The notes below the pieces were generated by a model that worked only from the letters and a program-made list of their open reading frames with translations, did not search any database and had not been told where the DNA came from. This document shows, piece by piece, positions 36,784 through 47,796 of a DNA stretch of 64,000 nucleotides (its first letter is position 1; every line of letters begins with the position of its first letter). Location: positions 310,001-374,000 of the forward strand of contig NW_004457642.1 in assembly GCF_000203815.1 (NCBI RefSeq). Reading direction: 5' to 3'. Both the position numbers and the translations under genes were made by a program. This DNA comes from Cavenderia fasciculata. Its lineage: Eukaryota; Evosea; Eumycetozoa; Acytosteliales; Cavenderiaceae.

Positions 36784-37124
36784 TAATCATCATCGTCATC
36801 GGAATTACTTTGTTGCAACGATAATACTGATATTTGGTAGCTTGTGCTTTGTTGCAACTGCCGTCCCAATATCACCATTTCCTCCTCTCATCGATTCTGA
36901 TGGTATGTATCTATATCTCTAATAGAGAGTTCTCTATCTATCTATCATTAGATCACACATACCAAATATTCATATTAATATTATTACCTTCTGTCCTATT
37001 CTAATATAGTTCAATCGATTAGAGGAGTCAAAATAGAGGGATTGAGTGGTAGGGAGGCACCCAGCATCTTGTATTATGTTTGTAAAATAAGATATCGCCC
37101 AACAACAACAAGATATTGTTGCTG
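36784..37124 (+). pseudogene. Orphan ComC-like head exon (signal peptide) and exon 2 remnant
   Basis: An ATG at about 36,781-36,784 opens a signal-peptide exon (NNHHRHRNYFVATIILIFG, then LCFVATAVPISPFPPLIDSDG) ending at a GTATGT donor near 36,902. It is typical of ComC heads in this array, including the P-x-L-I-D-S-D-G ending. A good acceptor at ~37,008 leads to V-Q-S-I-R-G-V, like exon 2 of other copies. After about 35 codons the frame stops and no LRR, EGF or ComC exon follows on this strand. It lies back to back with the headless copy C. Confidence 0.7.
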
Positions 37125-38609
37125 AGATATTTATTTATCCATGGTTGGTAGATATGTAGCCGAATATTAATATCGTCCTCCACATTATGAGAATCGTGAT
37201 GATAATAAATGAATCACTTTGAATCGCTAGCATCGAATGTGAAGAGACAAAAACAAAAATAATGATATTTTCAAAAAATAATATCCACCAAGCTACAGTT
37301 TGAACTTCCAGACGTACATTTTTATTCTTCTCTTTGCATTCGGGTTATTATCTTTTGTGACCCATTTTGTAAGGTTGTTGTTGTTGGTTGTATTAATATG
37401 ATTCATGTAATAATAACAATAACAATAATGTCAATCTACTTTTCTTTTTCTTTCTTTCTTAAAGGAGTTAAGCAATAGCAAGTCATAGATAGATTAGATA
37501 TCTACTTTACTTTTACCAAAGAAAGACACAGACATGTTTGAACAAAATAAGAACGAACAACTTGCCTAAACGAACAATTTGCGCGGTTGGTTGTAATTGT
37601 CAATTAAATTTCACCAATCATCATCGATCGACTTACTTTATCAACAACCAACAACAAATCTAACAATGCTTCTTGTCAATCAATCACAATCAATCAATCA
37701 ACAAAGCACAATGACGGTGATACAATGAACATGGATGGTGCAGTAGGTGCACGAGGACATCAAGACAACATCCAACACATTCTATCGGCCTTGAAAAGGA
37801 TTAATTCCTTTCCTGTGTCGATCAGTGAAATGTCTATCACCGCCGGGTTGACAAAACAGGGATTGATGATCAATGATCATGTCTTGTAAAGTAGGTTCGA
37901 TGTAAACTCACACGAGCATAACGGTTTCGGGAGAAATTAAAGTAAAGACCAAGCCCTTTTTACTTTCTTTTTTGCCTCCCCCCCCTCTACAGGGCCAGCT
38001 AGCGTTGCATAGTCTCATCCCTCTCTTTTTGGATTGTTTGATTTTTATGGGGCTGTAGCAGTTTTTGCGTGTTTTGGAAAATGTCTCGAAAAGGAAAGAT
38101 CACATGAGTGGCAGCACCCGACCAACTAGAGACACAGCAATTTCCGCCTTTAAGGGGGTGGGGGCGGTTGACTTTAAAAGCTTGTTCGATCAAATCAAAT
38201 TCCAACCAATACAAAGCGGCCGTGATCCTTGAGTTTTCAGATCAAACTAGAACTAGAATGAACAGCAGTGCCAATAGCTATTGTTTTAGTTAGGTGTGAG
38301 CCCTCATAACATAACATAACGGGATATTTAGAGCTGGCGGGCTTATCGATGATGATGATTCGACCTCTGAAACCAAACCAAACCAAACAAAACAGCCAAT
38401 ACCCCCAACAACCAAATACAACAATTTCCTTTCTTTACTCCTCCGCCGGCGCACACCACAACCACACACGCACCTCTCTCATCTCATCAAAAGATAAATC
38501 AAAAAGACATCCCTCCTATTGTTTGTTGTTTAAATTGAAAGAGATAGATAGATAGATAGATACACTCTCACTCTAATTACAAAGAGATAGTCTCTACCAG
38601 CAGTACATC
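37125..38609. other. Intergenic, GC-richer patches, no certain gene
   Basis: Bases ~37,700-37,890 and ~37,980-38,280 are richer in G+C than other spacers. A 54-codon ORF at 37725-37889 is described under findings. A low-complexity ACC/AAAC-rich stretch (38,360-38,500) and a GATA run (38,540-38,560) precede the next start codon. I see no tRNA. Confidence 0.4.
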
Positions 38610-41600
38610 ATGATACTTCTCATCTTTCTTTTTGTTCTATTATTTTTAAGCTCGTCTATCCAGGGAGCTTTCCTCCCTCTTGACCCCATTGAACGTAAGT
38701 TAAGCTAGATATTCGCCCCCCCCTCTTTTTTTTTTTTTTGATGATCTTATCTCTTTTCGACATGGTTAAATATCCTTCTTACTTACTTGTTTAATCTGAT
38801 ATTGTAGTCAATGCAATTCAATTTATAGCAAAGCAATATGGTATAGATGGTATTGATTTCACGGGTGCAAATATTTGTAGTTCACCATCATTTACTTGTT
38901 TGCCTGTCGGTCAAGCATCACGTATACAACATATGTATGTATTGTTATATGATTAATAGTAGGATATATTAATAATAATCAATCTCTTAGAAATTTAGAT
39001 GTAACAACATTTAAACCATTGGGTCAACCCGATGTCATATCGGAATTCCCATTTGCAATGTTAAAGACCTTTAGATTGAAAGCTGCTAATCAAGTAGCCA
39101 ACCCATCAATCAATATATTAAATCTAATAGTTCAATTGGATTATCTTGTTGATTTATCGTATGCATCAATCATTCGAGTAACGATAGATAGATAGATAGA
39201 TAGATAGATACTAACTCTTCTTCTTCTTCTTCTTCTTTATTTTTTTTTATTTTCTATAGAATTATAAATGATCCATCAATAACTTCAATACCAATTATAT
39301 TCCCAAATGAAATGTTAAGACTTGAAACAATCATTTTTGACAATTGTACAAATCTTACTCATATCGATCCATTCTTTGATAGTTTAACCGACATTTTGAG
39401 TCTATCCATCAAAAGATGTCCGATTAATCGAATTGTCATCAACGAGACCACCTCTTTACCATTTCTAACCACATTGGATTTAGATCTAGTTGATAGCACC
39501 TCTGACTCTAACCCCAGCGGTCCTACTGCGAGTGACATGTTAAAACTATCTTTTGGTTTATCTTCATTCCCCAAATTATCACTATTGGTATTATCAATGA
39601 CTGGTAATGGTAATCCTCAAGTTATTCTCAAATCTGATCTATTACTTTTATCTCAAGTGTATGAATCAATTCAACATATTTTCAATCACAACTTTTGTAC
39701 TTTATATTAATATCTTTCTTCTTTTCTATTTTAGTAATTTAATAACAACAGGAACTGGAACTGGTGGATTTAAACTTGTCCCACAAAACCCATCAATCAT
39801 TAAAAATATGTATGTAGTTCGTTTTACTTTTAATTGATTTATTGATTTTAATTATATTTCTTTTAGAGCAATCATAGGAAATTCATATATAGAGGCGTTT
39901 ACGGCAAGTTCGTATACTAGTTTGTTATCATTAAATTATTTATCAACTCAATTGATATCTTATCCATGGACTAGTGGGTCGTTTACTACCCTAAAACAAC
40001 TTGGTTTCAAAGATTCACAATTCTCTACTATCCCATCAACACCAATCATTCCATCAATGCTTAATTATTTGTAAGTTTATATAAATCAAAGGATAGATAT
40101 ACATTTATTTATATTTATTTACTTATTTATTCTTTTAATTTTAGGAATTTTAAAAATAATGTTTTAACAACTATTGAATGGCAAGCATTCCAAGGTATAT
40201 TTGGAGATTCAACGAGTTTGTTTAATTTAGGATTGGATTTATCAGATAATAGTAATCTTGTTACTACAATTCCCAATAGCATGTGTAATAATATTGGGTT
40301 GTTGGATATTCGTAATACTAGTATCACCGAGTTACCATCATGTCTAATCTGCTATTTACAAGATACTGATCATATTCAAACCGATATTATTATGCCTCCA
40401 AACTACTCTTGTGACATTACAATCGTTTCAACACTACTAGTACTTGATAATAGGGTCGGTATCATTCAAGGTAGTTTATTGGGATTTGGTATTATTAGTG
40501 AATCATATAAAACTCTCCCTATAGTTCCCCAAACTAAATTAAAGTATGTACATACACACACACACACACATACACATAATATAATATAATATATCTATGA
40601 CAAGTTGTATTGATTTTCTTTTTTTTCTTATTTAGGATAATTTGGAATAATTATTTATATACTGAAAAGACCAATTATCAAATATCATTTAGTCAATATT
40701 ATCCAGAGTATACTAAAACACTCGATGTGATAGAGGCTGGTATAAGTGTAAACAACTATACCATCTCCAAGACAGCTGGTGGTGTTGTGCTGTTTAACTT
40801 TTCAATCACCATCAATGACCATCTCAACCACACAGTCACACTCAACAACAACAATGGCAGCATCAACTGTATTCTCGTTAATATAGACAGAAATAATATG
40901 GTGTGTCAAACAAATGTCGCCCTACCATCATCATTGAAATTTAATATTTCAAATCAATACCTTTCTCTTGTGTATGAAATTTCATACAATTCTAGTATGT
41001 ACAAATTAAAATATTAATTTAAATATAAATATACTAACTAATCTATTTTTATTTTTAGCATGTCCATATTTAACATCAGCTCAATACGATCATGATAATC
41101 ATTCAATTATATCATTGTTTGGCAATTTTGGGTCATCATTATCACACGTTTCAGTACAATTAAACAATTCTATTCCATGTAAATTAGAATCTGTCACTTC
41201 GAAGCTAATTGTTTGTTTACTTTTAGAGCGACCCAATCTTGGGTTGACAGATGTAAAGATTCAGGTAAACAATATAGATTACCTCGCCGTAGCAGCCCTC
41301 TGCTTTAAAAACCATACCCATCGAACTGAACAACAATGCTTGGTCAACAATTGTTATCAAAGAGGTCACTGTGAGCCAAATGGTCGTTGTATTTGTGATG
41401 ATCTATCTTATAATCCTGATGATGATTGTTTAACTAAATGTATGTAAATCAAAATTAATATTAAATATTATTATTTTTTTATTAACTTTAATTTATTTAG
41501 ATGCAAATATAACATTTAATCCAAATACAACAGCACCAACAACATCATTTGATATTGATGGAGTTGGATTTCAATTTGAAATGGTTGCCATTCAAGAATT

Positions 41601-42450
41601 GGATATTGACGAGTCGGTCATCAACGAATTATTTACAAACAGTGGTGATTGGGAATCAACTATTACAACCAATACTATTAATAATGATACTGATACATTG
41701 GTAGTATATAAACATAATGCTTCTTCTTCTTCTTCATCATCTTTAACATCTCATAGACGAGGTCATCGTCAAATACATAATAATAATAATATTAACATTA
41801 CAGCAACACTTTCATATTCGACAAGAGAACGTCAAGTTGAATTTGCATCACATACACTTCACCTTCACCCCAACACTGTCAAGATGACGGTCTATATTGA
41901 AAATTGGACCTACGTTTCATCAGTCAGTACACTGAGGGCTGTTTTTAGAACAAGATTAAATAGTCAGAGTCAATTGATTGACATTGGATGTGACCAACCA
42001 ATGGAAATCACACCACTCCAATTTGGAAGTCTATCGTCATCACTGCAATATCTTCGTGTCGTCAAAGACTCTGTACAGTTTAATAGTAGATTTGTAGACT
42101 ATGTAGTATCTGATGGCAAAACAACATTCTCCAAAACAATTATCATCAATCAAACTACTGTCGAGGGTAGCCCGGACCAACTATCGACACTCATCGGTAT
42201 TAATCTACCTCAATGTGCATCATGTGTGATCGATCCCGATTTCACTCCACTGACTATCGACAATCATGCCATCTCTTGTGGTCGTAATTCTCAAGTACCC
42301 GATACATGGAAGATTGTAGTAGGATGTGTAGTTGGTGGTGTAGCAGCCGTTGCTGCTGCCATTGGAGGTATCTTTTTATGGAAAACTAAAAAACAACAAA
42401 AGAATACAATTGATAGTGGAAATATGAAATTAAAAGAATTACAATATTAA
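38610..42450 (+). CDS. ComC-like surface protein
   Basis: The head exon 38610-38694 (MILLIFLFVLLFLSSSIQG) and exon 2 (38808-38934) are followed by LRR exons from ~38,997, ~39,261, ~39,735, ~39,868 and ~40,146. The IPT/TIG-like exons start at ~40,637 and ~41,061, and the last exon starts at ~41,502. All junctions checked are in phase with no stop. The EGF-like module reads CYQRGHCEPNGRCICDD. The ComC domain has a Ser run and an inserted basic stretch (SHRRGHRQIH) and keeps the CASCVIDPDFTPLTID motif. TM (WKIVVGCVVGGVAAVAAAIG) and a Lys-rich tail follow. It is more diverged from copies A-C than these are from each other. It is probably a functional surface glycoprotein. Confidence 0.85.
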
Positions 42451-42910
42451 CATTTCAAATCAAATATCAATTTGAAAAGAATAATAAATAAATAAAATGT
42501 GTTTATACATTCATGTAACCCACCCACAAACAAACAAACACAGTTTGAATCTCTTTTTAGAGTACATGTGTAAATCGGTCATTTTCATTTTCATAATACT
42601 TCATACACATTCTGCCATTCAATCAATGACCCAACGGGTTGACCGTGCTATTCTTCATAGCGCAATGAATCGATCCTTTTTGTAATTTGGGCTCACCCTT
42701 TTTACAATATTTGATCATTTTGATTGACTTTTCATTGTCGCTTGAGCAAAGTGGTAAGTTTGCCAAGGTTAGCTTGTTGCCTGATTACAACTTGATTTGT
42801 TTTAATTAAATATATTTTAGAAAAGCAAATGAATAAAAAGGACTCATTTTGGTTCATTATTAATCATCATCAGTGTCTAAAACAAACAAAAGAACTAATA
42901 TTACTTAACA
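42451..42910. other. Intergenic, promoter of the adhesion gene
   Basis: AT-rich DNA between the ComC-like gene and the DdCAD-1-like gene, with a clear leader from ~42,800. Small ORFs here lack any family resemblance. Confidence 0.4.
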
Positions 42911-43659
42911 ATGGCCGAACCAGGAAAACATGAAATTTTTAAATGGCTCCGTATGTATACCTCAAATTTAAAGATAGATAGATAGTTGTGAAATATATAT
43001 TATATAAATATTTGAGATTAATGTACTGAACTTTATATTTTCTTATTTCTTTTTTTTTTTTCTATTACTTTTTTTTTTTTGGATGATTAGAAAACAACTA
43101 TCAAGGAGGATACAAATTTGATATGCGTGTACCAGGCCGTTACAACAATCAAGCAGGTATGCAAAGATCAATGAAGATCGGACCACAAACCAAGATTAGA
43201 GTATGGGAACCAGCAGGTGGCAAGATCTGGGAAAAGGGAACTGGTAGTTATCCAGAGGTTGAAATCCCAAATGGATCGATTACTCAAGCCCTTGACAATG
43301 CTTTCAAGTTCTCGATTGATATCCGTTTCAGACACACTGTTGCCGGTAAACCAGAAGACAACTTTGACTTGACCATCAAACCATTGCAGTTTGAAAACAC
43401 CGTCGTTCCATCTGGTGGTGACTATGTTGGTGTCCAAATCCCACAACTCAACCCTCCTGATTCGTTGATCGTCTCTCAAATCTCGGTTCGTGAGAAGCCA
43501 TGGCCACACCAAATCGTTGCCAACGGTTCCGTCTACTTTAAGTACAACCCATCCACTGAAGACATTACCTTTGAGAAAACTGAAGGATTTCCAACTAACA
43601 TGGATATTGTAAAAGATGATATTTGGGGTTTCACCATTACACTCAAATCAGTTGCTTAA
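42911..43659 (+). CDS. cadA: DdCAD-1-like calcium-dependent cell adhesion protein
   Basis: Two exons (42911-42950 and 43091-43659) give 202 residues, near the ~213 of Dictyostelium DdCAD-1. There is no signal peptide, as in DdCAD-1, which reaches the surface by an unconventional route through the contractile vacuole. The C-terminal half matches the family strongly from memory: NPPDSLIVSQISVRE (DdCAD-1 has TPPDSEIVSHLTVR), NGSVYFKYNPST and FPTNMDIVKDD. The N-terminal half fits the crystallin-like domain (KIRVWEPAGGKIWEKG). It should act as a calcium-dependent homophilic adhesin at early cell contacts. Codon use is less AT-biased than its neighbours, suggesting high expression. Whether it is the cad1, cad2 or cad3 counterpart is undecided; the symbol denotes the family. 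Confidence 0.85.
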
Positions 43660-44017
43660 TTGATTAATGATATCAAACCATAGAAGATCAAATCACAAAT
43701 TGTTAATCCAAAAAAAAAAAAAAATTAATAATAATTACAAAATACAAAAAATAAACCAAAAATATTCTAATTGTAGTGATTGATTAATAAATCAACTTTA
43801 TATGTTTTACAATATATATTATATCTATTATTTATTATTGTTGTTGGATTTATAAATAATTTGATACAGATTTTTATTTCATTCTTATTTCTTATTTTCT
43901 TCCCTCCAAACAAAATCGCTCCCCAATAATAAACATATTTCATTCACAAGCACAACCCTCCTCCAGGAGTTATTTTAATTATGTTTAGTACTATCATCGA
44001 TACAGAAATTGTTGTAA
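43660..44017. other. Intergenic
   Basis: 3' end of the adhesion gene with an A-run, and upstream DNA of the first ankyrin-like twin. CTCCAAACAAAA and TTTCATTCACAA motifs recur upstream of the second twin (~46,000-46,065), so the duplication included the promoter. Confidence 0.45.
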
Positions 44018-45844
44018 ATGTTATTTGATTCAAAGATAGATTTAATCAAACATGTATTGGTTGTTAATAGGTTTGTTAGTAAACTGATTTTCAATCATGT
44101 ACATTGTATTCACGCACAGTTAAAGATTGCAGTTGTGAAAAGAGATCAGATGAAGACCTGTGATGAGTATACTCGATACAGACAATTTGATCTATTCTTT
44201 AAACACTTTGAATCAGAGATTAAAACATATAAAAAGGTATGATATCGTTCGAAATAATGTTTTGTTGACTTTACTTGATTATTAACATTTCTCTTTCTAT
44301 TTCTTTCTAATTAATAGATAGGATTTGATCCATTTTCATATTTAAGAAATGGTTTACAATATATTGTAGAGTATAAAGGAGGTACTACTAAACAGCAACA
44401 ACAACAACAAAGACCATTAGAGTTTATGATTGGTATCATTTCAAAATATTGTAAAGAACATGGTTATAGTGCGGCAGTTATTTGTGAATATTTTACAACC
44501 TCGCAATGGAGGATACCTATTCAAAATGCTAAATACATTGTATCTATACCATTGATAAGGATTAAATGTAAAATGATCATTCGGGCATTGTTTGTGACCG
44601 CAATCAAGCATTTGGATATTCCATTTATCAAACAATTGGATAGCATGTATCGTGGAAGTGAAGAACAGTTTATAGAGAGTGCTCTATCGAATGACACTGC
44701 TTTGGCAATGTCTCAATTAAACACACCACAAGCCAACCAAACCTTTATATCAATACTAGAGTTTGTGTTGAACCGTCGTCAATCAACTGATCCTAAAGAT
44801 CAATGGATCTCCAAAGTGATGTTGGTCAGTATTAAACTTGGTAACCATCAAATATACGACTTTCTAAGTGGTATATTTAGGATACCACATTTATTGTCAA
44901 CGTTTCAGTATCAACCAGGTTACCAAAAAATGACAAAGTCTCTTCAGAATAGAATGCAAGTCCAAGAGATTAATCGGTTTAGATACAATGGTCGTGATAA
45001 TATAAACAATAACAATAATAATAATAATAATAATAATCAATCAACAACTACAATTACTCGACAACCTATTGTCATTCATAACGGCCAAAAGAAAAAAGAA
45101 GAACCAGAAGAATACAAATATGAAAAGGAAAGAATGGTTCATTATTTGACAGCCACTCCATTACTTTACCATCATCCGCTTTTAAAGGTAGATGTTGGTT
45201 TTTTAAAGTATCTAAGAAAGAATGGTTTTAGATCAGAGTTGTTTAATCAAAACAATATGGATAGTGCAATGGCTCGAGGTGACTTAGTTTGCATTAAATA
45301 CCTAATAGATGCTACTAAAAGTTTTGCCTCTGAAAACAAACGGTGGGGTCTACTCAGACCCACCAAATCACATCCAACAGTCCACCAATTACATGTCATC
45401 AAATGGTTTATCAGTGACTCAGCAATGTTTTGGAATCTCGATCTAGTCATCAAGGAAACATTACAATGGGTACTTCTTTCACAACAAGGACCAAAGGATA
45501 TCCAATTGATGGAACTTTTATATAAAAGTCTATCGGAATCCAACAAGGCTTTATTCGACCCAATCTATTATCAATGCAATGATTTCATAGATGTTATCAT
45601 TAAAGATAAAAAGAGATTGGCAATAGCAGGTCAAAGATTTGAATTAAGGTTAGATTCAAATTGTGCTTTCTTGGATACTATAGAGTACATATTCTCACAG
45701 CTCAAACCAAACCAACTAGAAGTCAAACGACCAATAAAAGAAAAATGGAGGGAATCCAAGCAACAGATTTCAGACTTGGCATCAAAATATGGTCATCTCA
45801 AAGTAATAGAATATCTAACCTATCAATTTCCATCGTACTCTTAG
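44018..45844 (+). CDS. Ankyrin-like dictyostelid family protein, twin 1
   Basis: Exons 44018-44236 and 44318-45844 join in phase 0, giving 581 residues. The first exon encodes a typical family start (MLFDSKIDLIKHVLVVNRFV, then a basic helix). A Gln run and a poly-Asn run (~45,005-45,037) interrupt the chain. Weak ankyrin-type helices follow, for example DVGFLKYLRKNGFRSELF, DSAMARGDLVCIKYLI, HVIKWFISDS and, at the end, DLASKYGHLKVIEYL. The function is unknown; it is probably cytosolic. It forms a tandem pair with the gene at 46134 (repeat period about 2.1 kb). Confidence 0.7.
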
Positions 45845-46133
45845 GAAAATTTGTAAATTATAAATAATAAATAATAATAAATTCACTACTTGGCGTCAAA
45901 GCGTAGTACCACACATTACCAATATTAGTAGTAGTAGTATTGTTTGATAATAATTATTATAATTAATATTAATAATTGATTTTGATTGAATTTATTTACT
46001 TCCCTCCAAAAAAAAAACCATCACAATGAACACACACAACCCATATAACACATTTCATTCACAACCCTCTTAAGGCTTTTGCATTATAATTAACATTTAA
46101 TTATATCGATTCAACAAATAGAAATTGTTGGCA
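45845..46133. other. Short intergenic between the ankyrin-like twins
   Basis: AT-rich DNA with AGT/ATT runs. It shares upstream motifs with 43,890-43,960. Confidence 0.4.
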
Positions 46134-47731
46134 ATGTTATTTAATTCAAAGATAGATTTAATCAAACATGTATTGGTTGTTAATAGGTTTGTTAGAAAAT
46201 TGATTTTCACTCATGTACGTTGTATACATGCACAATTAAAGATTTCAGTTGTGAAAAGAGACCAGATGGCAAATTGTCATCATTATACTATATATAAACA
46301 GTTTGATCTATTCTATAAACACTTTGAATCAGAGATTAAAACTTATAAAAAGGTATGTATTCAATGGAAATAATCTTTTGTAAATTTTTCCTTATTTATT
46401 AAAATTGATCCCACTTTCTCTATTTCTAGATTGGATTTGATCCATTTTCTTATTTGAAAATGAAAGGTTTACGAAATATTTTAGAGTATCAAGGAGGTTC
46501 TAAACAACAACAACAACAACAAAGACCATTAGAGTTTATGCTTGGTATCATTTCAAAATATTGTAAAGAATATGGAAATGATGTAGTAGTAATCAAAGAA
46601 AATTTTACAAATTTGGAATGGACCATACCTATTCAAAATGCTAAATGCATTGCATCCAAACCTTTTATAAGGATTAAATGTAAAATGATCATTAGGTCAT
46701 TGTTTGTGGCTGCAATCAAGCATTTGGATATTGCATTTCTCAAGCAATTGGATAACAAGTATCGTGGACATGGAGATGAGTTTATAGAGGGAGATCAACT
46801 GGAATCCATTGCTTTAGAAATGTCTCAATTAAACACACCACGAAACAACCAAACCTTAATTTCAATACTAGAGTTTCTATTAAATCGTCGCCAATCAACT
46901 GATCTCCTAGGATGGATCTCCCAAGTGATACTAGACAGTATCAATATCGGTAACCATCAAGTGTACGACTATCTAAGCGGTATATTTAGGGTACCACATT
47001 TATTGTCAACGTTTCAGTATCAACCAAACTACCAAAAAACGACAAAGTCTGTTGACAGTAGAGCACAAGTCCAGGAGATTAATCGTTTTAAATATTTTGG
47101 TCGCGATTATATCAACAATAACAATAATAACAATAACAATAGCAACAACAACAACAACAATAACAATCATCAGTCAACAACTATAATTTCTCGTCAACCT
47201 ATTGTCATTCATAATGGATCTTCATTTCAAAAGAAAAAAGAAGAACCAGAAGAATACAAATATGAAAAGGAAAGAATGGTTCATTACTTGACAACCGATC
47301 CATTACTTTACTATCATCCACTTTTAAAAGTTGATGTTGGATTTTTAAAGTATCTAAGAAAGAATGGTTTTAGATCAGAATTATTTAACCAAAACAATAT
47401 GGATAGTGCAATGGCTCGAGGTGACCTAATTAGCATTAAATACCTAATAGATGCTACTAAAAGTTTTGCCTCTGAAAACCAAAGGTGGAGTCTACTCAGA
47501 AACACACAATCACATCCAACAGTTAACCAATTACATGTCATCAAATGGATTATCAGTGACTCGTCAATGTTTTGGAATATAGATATCTTCATCAGGGAAG
47601 CATTACAATGGGTTCTTTCACAAGAGGAACCAAAGGATCTTCAATTGATGGAATTTTTATATAATAGTCTATCGCATTCTGGCAAGATTTGTTTTGCAAG
47701 AACAGAATGTTCAAAATTTAATAAAAAATAA
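46134..47731 (+). CDS. Ankyrin-like dictyostelid family protein, twin 2 (short C-terminus)
   Basis: Exons 46134-46352 (219 nt, the same length as in twin 1) and 46430-47731 give 506 residues. It is closely similar to twin 1 through the poly-Asn tract and the YLRKNGFRSELFNQNNMDSA region. It then diverges and stops 75 residues earlier (IC-F-A-R-T-E-C-S-K-F-N). It thus lacks the last ankyrin-type unit (KYGHLKVIEYL) of twin 1. The lost tail suggests a deletion at the 3' end, next to the convergent ComC-like gene. It may still be functional. Confidence 0.7.
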
Positions 47732-47796
47732 TTTTTATTTGATTTCAACTTGTTGTAAATAAATAAATAAATACATAAATAAATGATTATAACAAT

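Noticed and set aside
42497-42685. 62-codon ORF after the ComC-like gene at 38.6 kb
   Set aside because: Low complexity start, no acceptor or leader, no family resemblance; probably chance.
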